This document shows, piece after piece, positions 8,531 to 18,825 of a DNA stretch of 64,000 bases (the first letter of the stretch is position 1; each line of letters opens with the position of its first letter). The position numbers and the translations under genes were made by a program. The notes below the pieces were generated by a model that was not told where the DNA came from, did no database searches, and saw only the letters and a list, made by a program, of their open reading frames with translations. The DNA is from Bacteroidales bacterium. Its GTDB lineage: Bacteria > Bacteroidota > Bacteroidia > Bacteroidales > F082. Where the stretch lies: NCBI GenBank assembly GCA_017466405.1, contig JAFTUF010000060.1, positions 1-64,000 of the forward strand, in the 5' to 3' direction.

Positions 8531-8535
8531 TATTC

Positions 8536-11500
8536 TTACTTCAAGATTATTTTTTGAGTCTTGATGCCGTCTGCGTTTATCAATCTGACGACATAGGCAA
8601 CCTTAGCAAATCCGCCAACATCGATTCTTGGATTTTCGCTATTGAGAACGCTATTGTAAATTACACGTCCCATCATATCGATGATTTGAACAGCGCCTTC
8701 AGCATTGACTACAAGATCTTCTCCATATTGATATACGAAATGGCTGTTAGCCGTTGGCTCTTGGCTATTAGATTTAAACTTCACAACGAAACGATTACAA
8801 TCATCGCGACTCGTTGCAGTGAAGTTGTAATCCTCCAAAAGCATATTGGTCTTTTCTCCTGTAAAACGGTCGTGTAAGATCACGCTTTCGAACTCACCTC
8901 TTGTCTCAAGACTAATTGTATAATTACCTATTTCTTTTGCCTCGAAACTGACATCAACTTCTTTAACATCTTCATCGAAGTTATAAACGCCGTAGCGTTT
9001 GTCGTTATTCTCGACATAAATATCAGCGATAGATTTGTTGAAATTATTCATCTTAGGGAATCCTATATCTTCTGCGCCGCCTAAATTTATCACCACGTTA
9101 TCGCTGCCAGCCTTGCCTGTAGCGATAAGATTGATAAACAAATCCTCTGTCTCCATACCTCTCTGAACTTTAGACGTACTATACGACACCATTGGATTCT
9201 CTCTGACAGCCTTCACGAAGAAACCGTCACCTACTTTTATTGTACCTGAAGAATAATAATCATAACCGCCATCTTCATTTACCACAGCATAACCTCCAGC
9301 AATGTTTTCTCTAACGAGCTCATTCCAATTCATATTAAAAGAGAATGGATTGCCGAGCAGATGGAAGTTGGTAATGTCTTTATCAGCACTATAAGTCAGT
9401 TCATATTCGTATGATGCCTCATGGTTAAGAGTTCCCTTAAAAGCGGCCTTCGTTTCGGATTGATATGACGCCATATAAGCAACACCTTGTTGGAAGGCTA
9501 TCGCTTCATTTACATTATTGTCTTTATAGTTTATCCATTCTAAATCCTTACTGCCATCGTATCTATACAAATCATAATCGGATTCTACAGGAGTAAAATC
9601 ATCGATTGTGGCACCTTTGACAGGTGAACTTATAAACTGCCAGCCTGTTATATTTTCATAACTCCACTCGCTTGGATTGATAATGTTCATATTGAACGTA
9701 GCAGACACGTCGTCATTGTTTTGGAACACCTGAGCGCCGTCGTTGATGATAAACGCTTCTATATCGGTGTTTATAAAATCGTTGTTAACAGTAAGAGTAA
9801 CGTCGCTGTTGAGTGTCAGCGATTTTCCCTTATTTATCTTCAAAGAATTTACTTCGATGTCGCCGCTTGATATTGTAGCATTAGCATTAATGATAATTTG
9901 TTCATCGCTGGTGTTAGGAAGTCTCTTAATAGCCCAGTTGTTTGCATTCGACCAATCTCCATCGGCAATAAACATATTTACATTCTTACTGACATTATTT
10001 GACCACTCAATTCTTGATTCGCTGTTGCTTTCCGTAAAAATGCTTACATTATCAACACCTGAACAATAACCATATCCAGCGACATTTACAAATGCTATAT
10101 AGAATTTTTGATTTACGTAACTGCTTAAATCGACCTCTGCTTCTGCCCAGTCTGAGACATCTGTTTTATTGCTTGACCAGACTTCAGTCCATGGTCCTGT
10201 ATATGAATTTGTACTTACCATAACTTTCAATGTGTTGACATCTGAACCCCAAGCTGGAGTTATGTATCTAAACGACATCTTCATCGTATTGTCGTTGCGC
10301 TGAGTAAGATCTATCTGACGCGACACCAAATAAGTCAAATAATTTGCATTATTATATAAAGATTTTATGAAAGCTGATTGTCCGTCATACGAGTCGTAAG
10401 TATTGATAGATTTAAAACTTTCAGCAAGAGTCCACGTATAATTACCATTAACATTATAGTAATACCAATACGCGTTCATTACTTCATATATAGTAGTATT
10501 ATTCGTCAGATAAATATTCTCAAAGTTTTCTTCGTAAATCACTTCTTTCTTGGCGTATGCATTAGCAACACCATATTGATAAATTCCGTTTTGCAACAAG
10601 TTCCATGTGTTGTCGGTGTAAGTGCTGCCGTTTACTTCAGATGCAATCTTTGTCTCATCTCCCGAAATATAGTCTTTTCTGTAGATGTTAGATGCTTTGC
10701 TGCCATTGGCATTAATCCATGATATATTAACATTATTGTTGTTAATAGTTGCCGTCACATTTGTAGGCGAAGGACTTTCTGGGTTGTCGATAGTCTGAGC
10801 TCTAACGATTTTAGAATGCTCTGATTCCAATTCATTGCGTTTTGATGTTATGGTATAATTGTATAATGTTCCGTATTCCAAGTTTTCGTCTAAATAAGTA
10901 GTTGAAGTAACGTTTGCAACTAAGGTTTCATCACGGTAGATATTATAACTTGTTGCGTTATTAGTTTCTTCCCATGAAAGCCTTACTGAAGTTCCTTCCA
11001 CTTGCGCTGTGATATTTGTTGGAGGAACGAGTTCGTTGGAAATGGTTACTTCAACATTGAAAGCCTTTCCGTTTATTGTTATTGTAATTGGAGCAATGTG
11101 TTGATCTGGTGTGTTACTATTTACAGACATATTGAGATTAACTGTTGTTGTCTGTCCCGAAGTTAATCCGTTATATGTTGCAGTCGCGTTGTTGACTGTG
11201 ATATTTCCGTCTGTTGTAGAAATTGAAACGTTTCCAGAGCCCATTCCGTTACCGTTGTTTATCAAAGTGACGCTGAAGTTTGTATTTTGTTTCGCGTTTA
11301 TCGTCTCTGGGAATGAATATAAATTCACATTGGCGTCGTCAGTGTTAAACTCAGTATATTGTACAGCTGCGAGAGCGTCAACGCAACCAGAGCCATAGTC
11401 GTTGCTTTTTTTATCGGTGAGTTTTGTTGCTGTATTTTCTAATATTCTACATATTTCTGCTGGGGTGAGGTCAGGATTTTTTTCGAGCATAAGAGCCACG

Positions 11501-12822
11501 ACGCCTGCGACGATAGGAGTTGAGATTGAGGTTCCCATTGTTGTTACTGTTCCATTATTCGTATTGCTCAATGTAACTATATTTTCTCCTGGAGCCACGA
11601 GGTCAGGGCGGATAAGACCCATTGAAGCACCGTTGTTATAAGCATAATCGTTATATCCGCTCACGCCTTCCCATGTAACAGGGCCTTGCGATGAGAAAGC
11701 CGCGATATTATTGTCATAACCAACAGAACCAATACACATTACGCCCGATACCCCACCAATTAACGTCTGGTCAGGGTGCAGCCATGGTGGTGGGCAGTTA
11801 GCAGGAGCCATAACGTTACCTGGCACAGGAAAGTCTGTAGAAAGATCCGCTCTATAGTTACCAGCTGACACAACAGTGATAATACCTGCATTTAATGTGG
11901 TATTAAACAAGTTACGGAAAGTGATATGCGCATCATTGTTAGCCCAGCCGTTTTTAGAGATACTTATCACGTCGGCACCTTTCTCGACAGCATACTCCAC
12001 AGCTGCTACGACTGTACTGAGTTGAGCATTGACAGTACTGCTATTGACCTTAAGACACATAAGAGTTGCGTCTGGCGCTATACCTGTCGTAGTTCCAGAA
12101 GTACCATCTCCACCGACAACACCAGCGCAATGTGTTCCATGTCCTTTGTCATCTGAAGGTGCTGTTCCAGGATTGAGGAAGTTGTATCCAGGATATGAGT
12201 TTGAGGCATCCTTCCATAAATGGTCTTTTAAGTCAAGGTGGTCGTAGTTCACGCCGGTATCAATGATAGCAACAACAACACCTTTACCTGTATAACCTAA
12301 TCTCCATGCTTTATCAGCATTGATGTGTGTGATGTGTTGTAACGCAGTCTTACTCTCTCTTGTGGGTAAATATTCTTGGAAATCATCGTCACTAGCAACA
12401 ATCTCTTCCTTGTCATAACCTATTATTTCAATGTCAGGGTGAGAAGCCAATTGATAGATGACATCGCGGGTAGCTTTGCAATTGATGCTGTTTACCAACC
12501 AATGAGACTTGATGTCGGTGACTTTTCTATCTCTTGCTTCAGCTTGAATGAATGTCAAGACGTCCCTCTGTGATTGTTCCGCGAATTGCTTTAACTCGTT
12601 AACGACAAGTTCACGACGTACTTCCTTGTTGTCGCTTCTAAAACTTAATGACAACAAATCTTCCGTCGGCATCTGCGACTTAAAAACAATATTAATGTCT
12701 ATGTAATCATCTGTTTTCTGGATCATTATGGTTTGAAGTTCTGGTTCAATTACGTTACTTTGGGCTAGTCCTAAGAACCCTACCATTAAAAATGTTAAGA
12801 GAATAAAAACGTTTTTCTTCAT
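8536..12822 (-). CDS. Secreted S8 subtilase with FN3 modules and T9SS sorting domain
   Basis: Large extracellular serine endopeptidase, 1428 residues. Signal peptide to about residue 20 (GLAQ), then an inhibitor-like propeptide (22-155) shared with the two other subtilases in this window (begins VIEPELQ). The triad is visible: Asp188 in AIIDTGVNYDHLD, His228 in GHGTHCAG, Ser432 in GTSISTP. A CPPPWLHPDQ segment (about 343-352) lies between His and Ser. After about residue 490 come CARDB/FN3-like modules, a choice-of-anchor J-like jelly roll (about 765-920), and a long beta region. The last 75 residues (VQIIDMMGRVIY... KTQKIILK) form the T9SS domain. The gene lies downstream of the alpha-2-macroglobulin gene but behind a terminator, so it is probably expressed separately. 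Confidence 0.92.
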   Translation of the reverse strand: MKKNVFILLTFLMVGFLGLAQSNVIEPELQTIMIQKTDDYIDINIVFKSQMPTEDLLSLSFRSDNKEVRRELVVNELKQFAEQSQRDVLTFIQAEARDRKVTDIKSHWLVNSINCKATRDVIYQLASHPDIEIIGYDKEEIVASDDDFQEYLPTRESKTALQHITHINADKAWRLGYTGKGVVVAIIDTGVNYDHLDLKDHLWKDASNSYPGYNFLNPGTAPSDDKGHGTHCAGVVGGDGTSGTTTGIAPDATLMCLKVNSSTVNAQLSTVVAAVEYAVEKGADVISISKNGWANNDAHITFRNLFNTTLNAGIITVVSAGNYRADLSTDFPVPGNVMAPANCPPPWLHPDQTLIGGVSGVMCIGSVGYDNNIAAFSSQGPVTWEGVSGYNDYAYNNGASMGLIRPDLVAPGENIVTLSNTNNGTVTTMGTSISTPIVAGVVALMLEKNPDLTPAEICRILENTATKLTDKKSNDYGSGCVDALAAVQYTEFNTDDANVNLYSFPETINAKQNTNFSVTLINNGNGMGSGNVSISTTDGNITVNNATATYNGLTSGQTTTVNLNMSVNSNTPDQHIAPITITINGKAFNVEVTISNELVPPTNITAQVEGTSVRLSWEETNNATSYNIYRDETLVANVTSTTYLDENLEYGTLYNYTITSKRNELESEHSKIVRAQTIDNPESPSPTNVTATINNNNVNISWINANGSKASNIYRKDYISGDETKIASEVNGSTYTDNTWNLLQNGIYQYGVANAYAKKEVIYEENFENIYLTNNTTIYEVMNAYWYYYNVNGNYTWTLAESFKSINTYDSYDGQSAFIKSLYNNANYLTYLVSRQIDLTQRNDNTMKMSFRYITPAWGSDVNTLKVMVSTNSYTGPWTEVWSSNKTDVSDWAEAEVDLSSYVNQKFYIAFVNVAGYGYCSGVDNVSIFTESNSESRIEWSNNVSKNVNMFIADGDWSNANNWAIKRLPNTSDEQIIINANATISSGDIEVNSLKINKGKSLTLNSDVTLTVNNDFINTDIEAFIINDGAQVFQNNDDVSATFNMNIINPSEWSYENITGWQFISSPVKGATIDDFTPVESDYDLYRYDGSKDLEWINYKDNNVNEAIAFQQGVAYMASYQSETKAAFKGTLNHEASYEYELTYSADKDITNFHLLGNPFSFNMNWNELVRENIAGGYAVVNEDGGYDYYSSGTIKVGDGFFVKAVRENPMVSYSTSKVQRGMETEDLFINLIATGKAGSDNVVINLGGAEDIGFPKMNNFNKSIADIYVENNDKRYGVYNFDEDVKEVDVSFEAKEIGNYTISLETRGEFESVILHDRFTGEKTNMLLEDYNFTATSRDDCNRFVVKFKSNSQEPTANSHFVYQYGEDLVVNAEGAVQIIDMMGRVIYNSVLNSENPRIDVGGFAKVAYVVRLINADGIKTQKIILK

Positions 12823-12896
12823 ATAACTTTATAAGTTTATAATAATGCTAATTATCTAAAACGATTGAAAATCAATTCATATCTATACAAAATATA

Positions 12897-12942
12897 AATA
12901 AAAAAAGATGTATCAATAGGTTTGTAAAGATACATCTTTTAT
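12897..12942 (-). terminator. Rho-independent terminator after the macroglobulin gene
   Basis: On the minus strand AAAAGATGTATC pairs with GATACATCTTTT around a 14-nt loop and is followed by a run of T. It lies 40-90 bp after the macroglobulin stop codon. Confidence 0.75.
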
Positions 12943-12983
12943 AAAAGCGATAATATTTTTTTCTAAAAATTTAATCAAAACAA

Positions 12984-15900
12984 TCATTTAGAGACTTCGA
13001 GTCTCATTCCTTCAGAATACGCTGAAAACTCTGGAGAATACATACATTGTATCAAGGCGTAACCATTGCTGAAGTTTCCTTCTTTTGTCACGAACATCGA
13101 ATAACTCACGCAATGTTTTCCCTTTGGAAGTCTGTCGAAATAGAATCCCATGAAAGTGTCGCTATTGCTTTGATAATAATACATTCCGTCGGAATAATTA
13201 TATCTCGACATCTGTTGCGTCGGTTCAAGACAAGCCGCTCTCAAATCTTTCAAGAAGACAAACTCCATATCTTGAATGCTTTCAATAGTCAGATTTACAA
13301 CAACTTTATCTCCGACCTTAAGTTCAGTTTCTTTTATCGGAACGAGATAAGAACCGTTTTCATTATTTCTCTCTACAAACAATTCTCTCTCGACATTCAA
13401 CGGACTCTCATGTTTCCTCACTTCATCTATAGAAACGAAATACTGACGGAACAATCCGCCCCAGACTAAATTATCCGTTTTATTTTCTATTGTCAAATCT
13501 TTAAAATCACTCATTTCATCAGCGTTCCAATTTTTCTGAATGAAGATATTATCAGTTGCGTTATTGTCAGAAGCTTGAATAATTACAGAATTATTCTGAA
13601 TACTGACAGACGACAATTGATATTCACCAATCATCAATTCATAAATCGCATCTACTGTAGTGGCAGCGTTTTCCCACATATTGCAGCGTTTGTTGCATAA
13701 GAGCCAAATCGTCGCCTCTTCAAGAAGCTGCTCATCAGGAGAGATTTCTCTGAGCGCTTCCATAATAATGGTTTGCTCTTTAACATCAGAACTCCAATAC
13801 ATTCCAACATCTTCTTTCTGACGAGCTCTTTCTCTCAACGACTGCATTATCAACTGAGCGGTTTCGTCATTTCCATTTCTATGCAAGACAAGGGCTATCT
13901 TAGCCTGCATCCCGAAATCAAATTTCTGCCAGTCTTTCTGAAGTTGACTCAAGAAAAACTCTTTCGCTTCATCAAATTTTTCATTTCCTCCAAAATCAAA
14001 GAAACTCAATGCATAAAGTTCATTTATAGTATTAGGTGACGAATGAAATTTGCCTTTATACTTTATATCGTTATAAGCTTCAATGATTTCATTTGTAAGA
14101 TATTTTATCGCTTTATCACAAATATTATTAACAATTGATTGTTGTTCCAAATCTAAAGCATTGATAACATTCATTTTATGAAGTTTTCCGAATCCGCTCA
14201 GAATATTTTGCGTGATGAACGAACTTTCAGGCATATTCGGGAACCACGACCAACCACCATTGACAGATTGTTTCTCACTAATAAGATTCAACGCCTCAGT
14301 AGTTTTATAACTCATCGCATTGACATCAAATAAGTTCGCTAATCGAGACTTCTGTTCCGCTTCGCTCTTCGCTTCCAAAACCCAAGGCGTTTCTTCTAAC
14401 ATAATCGCTTTCAGATTCTCGTCTTTCTGTAGCTGCGACATCAACTCATCTGGCGATTCTATCTGCCATTTCTTAATATAATTTAACAGATTTGGAGTGT
14501 TATGAGCTATGTAAGAAGCGAGACTGTTTGCATAGAAAATGTTAAAAGCGACATCAGCACTCTCACCGATTTCCTGAGAAAGATACGGCAACGATTGAAT
14601 TGCGTACCATTTCGGATTAGCGCAGAAATTCAACGTAAGTCCTTGATTTCTTTCATTTTCATTATTAAAGTCAAAATTATATTTCTCTTCAGAATTAGCT
14701 TTGACTGTCATTGGATAAGTCTCTGTCATAAATACCTCGTCAGATAAAATCGGAAGCAGATGCTGTTCAGCGTCTGAGAAATTCTCCGCATTCACACTGA
14801 AACGAAACGCCAAGAGATTTGTCTGGACGTGAGCAGCTACCCCCTTACCAATCGCCACCTTCCATCTCACAGCACGACTTTCTCCCGCTGGAATTTCATC
14901 GATATTTATTTCCTTATCAGAAAGAATCAAGTCCAAAGGCTGCATCGTCAACGCATCAAAAATCTCCAATTTAGCTATAAGTTTAGATAACTGGTCAAAG
15001 TCTGTTGACTGTTGTCCGTTGTCTGTTGTCTTTATAACGTTCGCCACCATCCAAAGCGTATCGTTTTCATAGCAGAAACGCGGCATATCGCTCATTATCA
15101 TAAGTGGCTTCGACGTAGTGAACGTTTTGTTTAATGTTCCGGTTTTCAAGTCTTTAGTATAAGCCAGCATCATCAGATTCCAGCGTGTCAAAGCATCTGG
15201 CATAGTGAAAGAAAACGTGAGACTTCCGTCATCATTCGTTATCAGATTAGGATAGAAAAATGCCGTCTCATTAAAATTCTCTCTCAGAACAGGCTCTTGG
15301 TTTTCAATATCTTTACTAACAAATTCCTCTATATTCAGTTTTGCTTTAGCTGCAATGTTCTCTTTCGAATCAGCTATGCGATATACCGAATATTCCATTT
15401 CTACACCACCAACAGAAGCCGAAATTGCATCTATGTCATGTGCCGACATCGACATCAATTGTCTCGCTGTGATAACACTATTTCTACGAGAACCAACAAA
15501 CGGAGTTAATGTCATATCCGACATAAGATTATAGGCGAACAGACTATAATTTCTAAAACTTTGATTATTAGCGGCACAGAAGAAATTATCGAAACTGTTG
15601 TCGTATCTCGGTTCGGCAGAAAGCATTATATTTGGCTCTACGGGGAAAAACCAACTATTTTTTGCAAAGACATCCAAAGAAGCATCATACATTCCTGCCA
15701 AGAGATTTGCCACAACGCCTTCATCTTTGAAATTCTTAATGGTAAGATTCCATTTCTCATGCGAAGCTGGAAGCAAATCGTCTCTCTCAACATCTAATCT
15801 TATGTCTAACTTTAAATTATCGTATGGAACAAAAACATCCTGCTGTTCAATATTAATTGTATTATTTTTAACGAAGAAAGCCTGAAACGAAATTCTTCCT

Positions 15901-18734
15901 CTGTCTTCTTCCTTTATCTTATATGAAAATTTCAGAACTTTGTCACTTAACGTCTTACGTTCATAATAACGAACTTCATCGCCATGTTTTATCATGACAT
16001 AAACGTTGACATCTTTGGCAGAACTTCCTAAATAAAAATTAACATCTTCGCCAGGCTGCACTGACTCTTTGTCAGAATAAGAAATACACATTGTATCACA
16101 CGGTATCTCATCACTTTCTAAGTCAATGATTGTCAGCTTAACAGAAGTCTTTATCTTTTCATTATCAGCAGAAATAAGTTCAACTAAAAATCTGCCATTA
16201 TTCACAAAATTTTTAACATTTGGAAATAACGGACAACTGCCATTGACATCAATTATATCCTCATAAATTATTTCGACAGAACAAAGTCTGTTGACTGTTG
16301 ACTGTTGACTGTTGTCATTTATTCTATAAATTTTTCTTATCAACTTAGCTTCAACGGGATTTTCTTTAAGATTTTTAACATTAAATGTTATCAAATCTAA
16401 ACTATCTTTGGAAACGACTTCACTCCTATTATTAATATCAATAATCAAGTCGATGTCGGAGGCTTTTAATGTATATGTCTTTGATTGCGTCTCGCCTTGA
16501 GCATTAGTAACATCGACAGTCACAATATATTCATAAACAGGTAATTCACCTTTATCTTTTTTATCAGGAATAAGATTAAAACTTATATTGAAGTTTCCTT
16601 TTTCATCTGTCGTTCCATCACCGAAAGCGATTTGTTTTTCATTATCGCTATAGTCTGCAAACCACCAGAAACGATATGGAAAATAAGCGCGACGAACGAC
16701 TGTATATTTATAATTAACATTATCGAGACCGAATCCAGCATATGCTTTTACTGAACCCGACAATTCAACTTCCTCATTGAGTTTAAATGACTTATCAGGA
16801 TTATCAAAAGTAACTTCAAAAGTCGGACGTTTATATTCTTCCACTTTAAAAGCCAGACTTCCGCTCTCGTTCGTTATCTGGAAATATCCGTTTGAAACAT
16901 TATTCGGGATAATGAAACTTCCATCAAAAGAACCGAATTCATTTGTCGTAAAAGTCTGTGAAGCAACATCTTGAAAATTAGAATCTTTAAAAACGACTGT
17001 CGTTTCTTTTCCTACGAGCAATTCCTTCATTTGTGAATTTTCATTAAGAATTACACCTTTATAATATACAGTCTGCCCCGGACGATAAATCGTTCTGTCT
17101 GTAAAAAAGAAGGTTCTTTCTCTTAATTTCTCTTCACCTTTTTCATGATAATTATAAAAATACGTACTTCTATCAGAAAGGAGTTTATCATCACCTTTGA
17201 AAAGATTGACATTGAATGAACTTGTCTTTATATCTGGTATTAAGGCAGTTCCGTTCTTGTCGGTAGTCAAATCCGCTAAAGTTCTATCTACGTATTTTCT
17301 TTTATCGTAATCGTAAGTTTTATCAAAAATATTAACATTTACATTCCTTATAGGTTTACCGCTATCTCTATCAAGGACATATATCACGAAATCGTCATTT
17401 TCCTTTGTCGTGACAAAACTTAAATTACTTACCTGGAAAAGATGTATCGCAGGAAGTTCATTATCTTTCTTAGAAAACTTATCATCTTTTGAAAACACGA
17501 TGAAATAAGTTCCGCAATCTAATTTAGGCAAAGAAATAGAAATCTCATGTTCTTGATAATCTTTCTTATCTAAAATTTCAATATGATTTTCAACTATCAG
17601 TTCTTTTTTATAAAGTTCTCTTACAAGTTCACTTCCACATTTTTTATTAAGCTTCTCCAAATCATTCTGCGACACCTTATATATTCTATAATGAGGATTC
17701 GTCAGATTTCTGTAAGTCAATTTTGCCGTAATATCTTTATTCGGAAGTTGCACATTCTGCATCGTCAATGACAATTCTTTTTGTAAAATTTCAGAACGTA
17801 TTGATTCACATTGTTTCGCACCTTTGCTTTCTGGAAATAATTTGATTGCTCCATCGCAGATTGAAAGAATTTTAGCTATTGAACTTTGGTTATTGGCTAT
17901 TGGCTGTTGACTCAAAATTGCTTCCGCTTGCAATGCCATCACCGATGTCACCAACGGATTATTAATAATATTATTCTTAATATTTTCTAAGGAATTGAAA
18001 TAGGTTTCAAAGTCGTCTGAGTTATTATATTCATATTTTAATTTTTGAATCTCGTTATAAATGGCGGCATCCTCGTAATTGTTTTTCTTATCAAAATCAA
18101 TGAGATCTTGGTATAAATCAGTGATACGCAGCAATGATATATTATTAATTTTTGCAGGTATCATTGATACGTCTCTACTATATGAATTTTCTTTATAATT
18201 AACAATTTTATGAATAACATAATCGTAAAGCGTAGGTTCGATATTGAAATCAATATCTGCCATTTTATCGTAAATTGTTAAAATATCTTTGTAAGATTCC
18301 GTTGTGTTTTTTTGTAAAGATTCCACATCGGAGAGAGCGTTTTCCAAAAACTCTATGAACGAAGTCTGTTGTCTGTTGCCTGTTGTCTGTTGACAATCTT
18401 CATAGAGAGAAGCTATGGCGAGATTAAAAATTGCTCTTTCAGGTTCTTGTAGGCGAGATATATTTTCTTCTGCAAACTGTATCGAGGCTTCTACAGCATC
18501 GTCGTCTTCCAAATAAAAAATCTTGAAACGATAGAGGAAGGTTTTCAGCAATTCTTTCTGGTTGTTCTCTTTTACGGCTTTTTGTTCGAGTTCGTCTAAA
18601 ATTGTAGCCGCTGATTTAGGAAGATTATTTTCTAAATTTTCATTAAGACTTTTCCACAAATCGTTGTCTGATTGTGCTTTGACATTTGACAAGATAGACA
18701 AAGCAATTATTATTAATAAAAATTTGGTCTTCAT
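12984..18734 (-). CDS. Alpha-2-macroglobulin family protein lacking the thioester motif
   Basis: Giant periplasmic or surface protein (1916 residues from Met at 18734). Bacterial alpha-2-macroglobulins trap proteases and are thought to protect the envelope. A signal peptide ends at VKAQ. The N-terminal 330 residues are helical; then come MG domains with DRTIYRPGQTVYYKGV and VEEYKRPTFEVTF, the A2M signature NFNETAFFYPNL...FTMPDALTRWNLMMLAYT, and an alpha-alpha barrel-like region. Where homologues carry the thioester CxEQ (after SLPYL), this protein reads SQEIGESADVAFN before YANSLASYIA (about residues 1380-1405), so covalent trapping is not expected. Three heptamer tracts encode QQST-like inserts. 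The start at 18734 is preferred to 18779: it gives a clean signal peptide and lies 22 bp after a -7 box (18756-18763). Confidence 0.9.
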   Translation of the reverse strand: MKTKFLLIIIALSILSNVKAQSDNDLWKSLNENLENNLPKSAATILDELEQKAVKENNQKELLKTFLYRFKIFYLEDDDAVEASIQFAEENISRLQEPERAIFNLAIASLYEDCQQTTGNRQQTSFIEFLENALSDVESLQKNTTESYKDILTIYDKMADIDFNIEPTLYDYVIHKIVNYKENSYSRDVSMIPAKINNISLLRITDLYQDLIDFDKKNNYEDAAIYNEIQKLKYEYNNSDDFETYFNSLENIKNNIINNPLVTSVMALQAEAILSQQPIANNQSSIAKILSICDGAIKLFPESKGAKQCESIRSEILQKELSLTMQNVQLPNKDITAKLTYRNLTNPHYRIYKVSQNDLEKLNKKCGSELVRELYKKELIVENHIEILDKKDYQEHEISISLPKLDCGTYFIVFSKDDKFSKKDNELPAIHLFQVSNLSFVTTKENDDFVIYVLDRDSGKPIRNVNVNIFDKTYDYDKRKYVDRTLADLTTDKNGTALIPDIKTSSFNVNLFKGDDKLLSDRSTYFYNYHEKGEEKLRERTFFFTDRTIYRPGQTVYYKGVILNENSQMKELLVGKETTVVFKDSNFQDVASQTFTTNEFGSFDGSFIIPNNVSNGYFQITNESGSLAFKVEEYKRPTFEVTFDNPDKSFKLNEEVELSGSVKAYAGFGLDNVNYKYTVVRRAYFPYRFWWFADYSDNEKQIAFGDGTTDEKGNFNISFNLIPDKKDKGELPVYEYIVTVDVTNAQGETQSKTYTLKASDIDLIIDINNRSEVVSKDSLDLITFNVKNLKENPVEAKLIRKIYRINDNSQQSTVNRLCSVEIIYEDIIDVNGSCPLFPNVKNFVNNGRFLVELISADNEKIKTSVKLTIIDLESDEIPCDTMCISYSDKESVQPGEDVNFYLGSSAKDVNVYVMIKHGDEVRYYERKTLSDKVLKFSYKIKEEDRGRISFQAFFVKNNTINIEQQDVFVPYDNLKLDIRLDVERDDLLPASHEKWNLTIKNFKDEGVVANLLAGMYDASLDVFAKNSWFFPVEPNIMLSAEPRYDNSFDNFFCAANNQSFRNYSLFAYNLMSDMTLTPFVGSRRNSVITARQLMSMSAHDIDAISASVGGVEMEYSVYRIADSKENIAAKAKLNIEEFVSKDIENQEPVLRENFNETAFFYPNLITNDDGSLTFSFTMPDALTRWNLMMLAYTKDLKTGTLNKTFTTSKPLMIMSDMPRFCYENDTLWMVANVIKTTDNGQQSTDFDQLSKLIAKLEIFDALTMQPLDLILSDKEINIDEIPAGESRAVRWKVAIGKGVAAHVQTNLLAFRFSVNAENFSDAEQHLLPILSDEVFMTETYPMTVKANSEEKYNFDFNNENERNQGLTLNFCANPKWYAIQSLPYLSQEIGESADVAFNIFYANSLASYIAHNTPNLLNYIKKWQIESPDELMSQLQKDENLKAIMLEETPWVLEAKSEAEQKSRLANLFDVNAMSYKTTEALNLISEKQSVNGGWSWFPNMPESSFITQNILSGFGKLHKMNVINALDLEQQSIVNNICDKAIKYLTNEIIEAYNDIKYKGKFHSSPNTINELYALSFFDFGGNEKFDEAKEFFLSQLQKDWQKFDFGMQAKIALVLHRNGNDETAQLIMQSLRERARQKEDVGMYWSSDVKEQTIIMEALREISPDEQLLEEATIWLLCNKRCNMWENAATTVDAIYELMIGEYQLSSVSIQNNSVIIQASDNNATDNIFIQKNWNADEMSDFKDLTIENKTDNLVWGGLFRQYFVSIDEVRKHESPLNVERELFVERNNENGSYLVPIKETELKVGDKVVVNLTIESIQDMEFVFLKDLRAACLEPTQQMSRYNYSDGMYYYQSNSDTFMGFYFDRLPKGKHCVSYSMFVTKEGNFSNGYALIQCMYSPEFSAYSEGMRLEVSK
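15001..15030. repeat. Heptamer tract in the macroglobulin gene
   Basis: Four degenerate copies of TGTTGAC/TGTTGTC/CGTTGTC. Encodes the in-frame insert DNGQQST. Confidence 0.85.
16286..16317. repeat. Heptamer tract in the macroglobulin gene
   Basis: Perfect run of three TGTTGAC heptamers followed by TGTTGTC. Encodes NDNSQQSTVNR. It is the cleanest heptamer array in the window and so the best candidate for slippage. Confidence 0.9.
17881..17913. repeat. Word-like tract TTGGCTATTGGCTGT in the macroglobulin gene
   Basis: Tandem TTGGTTA/TTGGCTA/TTGGCTG heptamers. Encodes QQPIANNQSS. A similar tract at 8741-8770 lies in the 3' part of the neighbouring subtilase gene. Confidence 0.7.
18161..18180. 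repeat. Half of a family A element in the macroglobulin gene
   Basis: TCATTGATACGTCTCTACTA matches the right arm of the intergenic hairpin elements. It is read in frame (SRDVSM). An imperfect ATGATA inverted partner lies about 25 bp upstream. Confidence 0.75.
18364..18394. repeat. Heptamer tract in the macroglobulin gene
   Basis: Four to five copies of TGTTGTC/TGTTGCC/TGTTGAC. Encodes CQQTTGNRQQTS. Confidence 0.85.
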
Positions 18735-18755
18735 TTTCGTTATTGTTTGAGAACA

Positions 18756-18763
18756 CAAAAATA
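18756..18763 (-). promoter_or_regulatory. -7 box of the macroglobulin gene (TATTTTTG)
   Basis: Matches TAnnTTTG on the minus strand and predicts a leader of about 18 nt to the ATG at 18734. It lies inside the longer frame starting at 18779, which argues against that start. Confidence 0.65.
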
Positions 18764-18825
18764 ACAAAATAAAGACCAAAAATATTGTGAGAAAGAATAA
18801 TTATACAACAAAAAACTGAGTTGCG

